Part shown: positions 62,491 through 64,000 of the stretch, one piece after another | How the letters are laid out: every line of letters starts with the position of its first letter | Position numbering within the stretch: the first letter of the stretch is position 1 | From: Heliopora coerulea | Taxonomy: Eukaryota; Cnidaria; Anthozoa; Scleralcyonacea; Helioporidae | Assembly (NCBI GenBank): GCA_030142905.1 | Contig: JASJOG010000065.1 | Span: forward strand, 388,501 to 452,500 | Reading direction: 5' to 3' | Length of the DNA: 64,000 nt | Position numbers and translations under genes: made by a program | The notes under the pieces: generated by a model | Told to the model about the DNA's origin: nothing | What the model saw: only the letters and a program-made list of their open reading frames with translations | Databases searched by the model: none

Positions 62491-62585
62491 TTAAAGCCCT
62501 CGAACGTCGGCTTTACGCCTGATACAGCCCTCGGGCTACGCCCTCCGGACGTTTCTGGCGTAAAGCCTCCGTTCTCGGGCTTTAA
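62491..62585. repeat. GC-rich palindromic MITE-like element ending in TTAA
   Basis: TTAAAGCCC ... GGGCTTTAA with inner arms CGGCTTTACGCC / GGCGTAAAGCC and CAGCCCTCGGGCTACGCCC in the loop. Strikingly GC-rich against AT-rich surroundings. The TTAA at both ends could be target duplication. Confidence 0.6.
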
Positions 62586-62890
62586 CTCTTACTTACAGTG
62601 TTTGTTGACACTGTTTACAGTTTCACTGAGTTTAGGATAAACAAATATACGGAATAATGCGAGAACTCAAACGTGCAAGTCATGAAATATGGTAAATAGC
62701 AACATTCGACCATGAAAACTCTGTTAAAAATGGCAAAGAAAATCAACATGGTAAATACCCGTGCGGATCTCGCTCTCAGTTAATAGGTATTCAATGCACA
62801 CACACAATATATATTTCTAGGGTGAATTTCGAAATTTGTAAAGAAACGACGTTGTATAAATGTATGTAGGTATACATCTATATACATCTA

Positions 62891-64000
62891 CAGTTACTGC
62901 CCAAAAGTGTAAATACAGGGTTATTATTTAAGAAAAATAGCATCTGCTCTCTTCACTTTATATTTAAGATAATGTTCACGTCCCACAAGCATTAGGTCTA
63001 AAACTGGCCTTAAATACCAGTTCTTATAGCAGCTACTGTACAGAATCGACATATCCAAAGCTAGAAAATGGGAAGAGGAAAAGAACTGAAGGAAGTGGAA
63101 AGAGCTTTCATTGTTGGCATGGCACGAGGAGAAGCTTCAATCTCGAAGATAGCGGAAGAGGCCAAGCGGCCAAGAGGCACTATTGCGACTGTTCTACGGA
63201 ATTTTCGGCTTCGTGGAAGTGTCCAAACGGCCAAACGTTCTGGAAGACCACTAAAGACAACACCAGAGATCACAGGCATCTTGAAAGGTTGGTGAAGGAA
63301 GATCGGAGAGCATCAGCAAGAAATTTGGCAACAAAATCGAGTAAAATTGTAGATACGTCACTCAGTGTTAAGACAACAAGAAGACGACTGAATTCACTGG
63401 GATACTATGGGCGACAGGCACGTAAAAAACCCTACATAAGTGCGAAAAACAAGAAGAAAAGACTAGAATGGGCTAGGAAGATGAAAGATAAAACAATGGC
63501 CTTCTGGAAGAAAATTGTCTTCACAGATGAATCCAAAATAGAAATTAGTGGAAGTGATGGACGTGTTTTTGTGTGGCGCAAATCTATGGAAGAATGGCTA
63601 CCTTGCTGCACTCTTGGGACAGTTAAGACAGGCGAGTCGTCACTGATGGTGTGGGGTAGCATGTCTTATGACGGTGTTGGTCCGCTCATTACAGTTCAGG
63701 GAAGTGTTACCGGGAGAAAGTACCGTCAAATTTTGCAACAAAACGTATTACCACTAGTTGCTGAGAGACAACGACGACGTCTGCAGACCATTCTACAAGA
63801 TGATAATGCACCTGTCCATCGAGTTAATGTTGTAACAGCCTGGAAAACGAAGAATAACGTTACGACCTTAGAGTGGCCTGCACAAAGCCCTGACCTGAAC
63901 CCAATAGAGAATCTGTGGATGGTTCTCAAGAGAGCAATAAGTTCACGGAGCCCTTCTCCACAGACTGTCGCTGACCTTCAGGTGGTTATTCAGGAAGAAT
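62891..64000 (+). mobile_element. Tc1/mariner element, cut by window edge
   Basis: The left end CAGTTACTGCCCAAAAGTGT is preceded by TA (62889-62890) and resembles Tc1-type termini. The transposase follows at 63068. The right end is outside the window. Confidence 0.85.
63068..64000 (+). pseudogene. Tc1-type transposase (DD34E), one frameshift, C-terminus off window
   Basis: MGRGKELKEVERAFIVGMAR opens a paired-like helix-turn-helix (ASISKIAEEAKRPRGTIATV, then SGRPLKTTP). Near 63262 one base is missing after AAGACAACACC, so the native frame continues one register over and stays open to 64000. Catalytic motifs are VFTDESKIEI (D1), ILQDDNAPVH (D2) and QSPDLNPIENLW (E). Apart from the one shift it looks intact, so it is comparatively young and unrelated in detail to the Tc1 at 31347. 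Confidence 0.9.

Overview
The window looks like animal genomic DNA, most likely from an anthozoan cnidarian (coral or anemone). The base composition is AT-rich, genes are split into short exons with GT/AG introns, and the repeat set is typical: Penelope-like elements, Gypsy elements with very short LTRs, piggyBac, hAT, Tc1 and CR1/L2-like LINEs. The species assignment is inference; the eukaryotic gene structure is read directly. No bacterial-type operon, CRISPR array or rRNA gene was seen.

Three host loci could be traced exon by exon. (1) LZTFL1, a ciliary-trafficking regulator, lies on the minus strand from 19954 down to 2106. Five coding exons are in frame across every junction; the first exon and the 3' exons were not found. 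(2) A decayed 3' half of a DDX52/ROK1-type DEAD-box helicase lies on the plus strand (29782-36492), with exon boundaries still visible but with frameshift, stop and splice-site damage. (3) An unrecognised plus-strand gene starts at 38703 and runs through at least nine exons-worth of phase-compatible sequence blocks (eight found) to 61058, with one 14.4 kb intron filled with transposons.

Most of the rest is nested mobile DNA. The LZTFL1 introns hold tRNA-like foldback repeats, a Penelope terminal remnant, a hAT MITE and a 3.3 kb LINE. Then come a Gypsy element (22804-27611, 137-bp LTRs), a pogo-like MITE (28527-29508) and a second Gypsy element (30244-34998, TSD ggacc) inside the DDX52-like locus. 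The second Gypsy carries a PIF/Harbinger-like MITE in one LTR only and a Tc1 element that splits a zinc-knuckle cysteine codon.

The giant intron of the unknown gene contains a CTATAGG-rich array broken by two hAT MITEs, a Penelope-like element (44514-48747) broken by two further insertions, and a piggyBac element (49319-54402) that hosts foldback elements, a Penelope-derived palindrome and a hAT MITE. A Tc1 element enters at 62891 and runs off the right edge.

The least ordinary signal is a dispersed Penelope terminal module. It combines a hammerhead-ribozyme-like motif with a short conserved hydrophobic peptide ending in a LRFPPG-type motif, and is found at six or more places. The nested insertions are dated relative to each other by target-site duplications that can be read directly.
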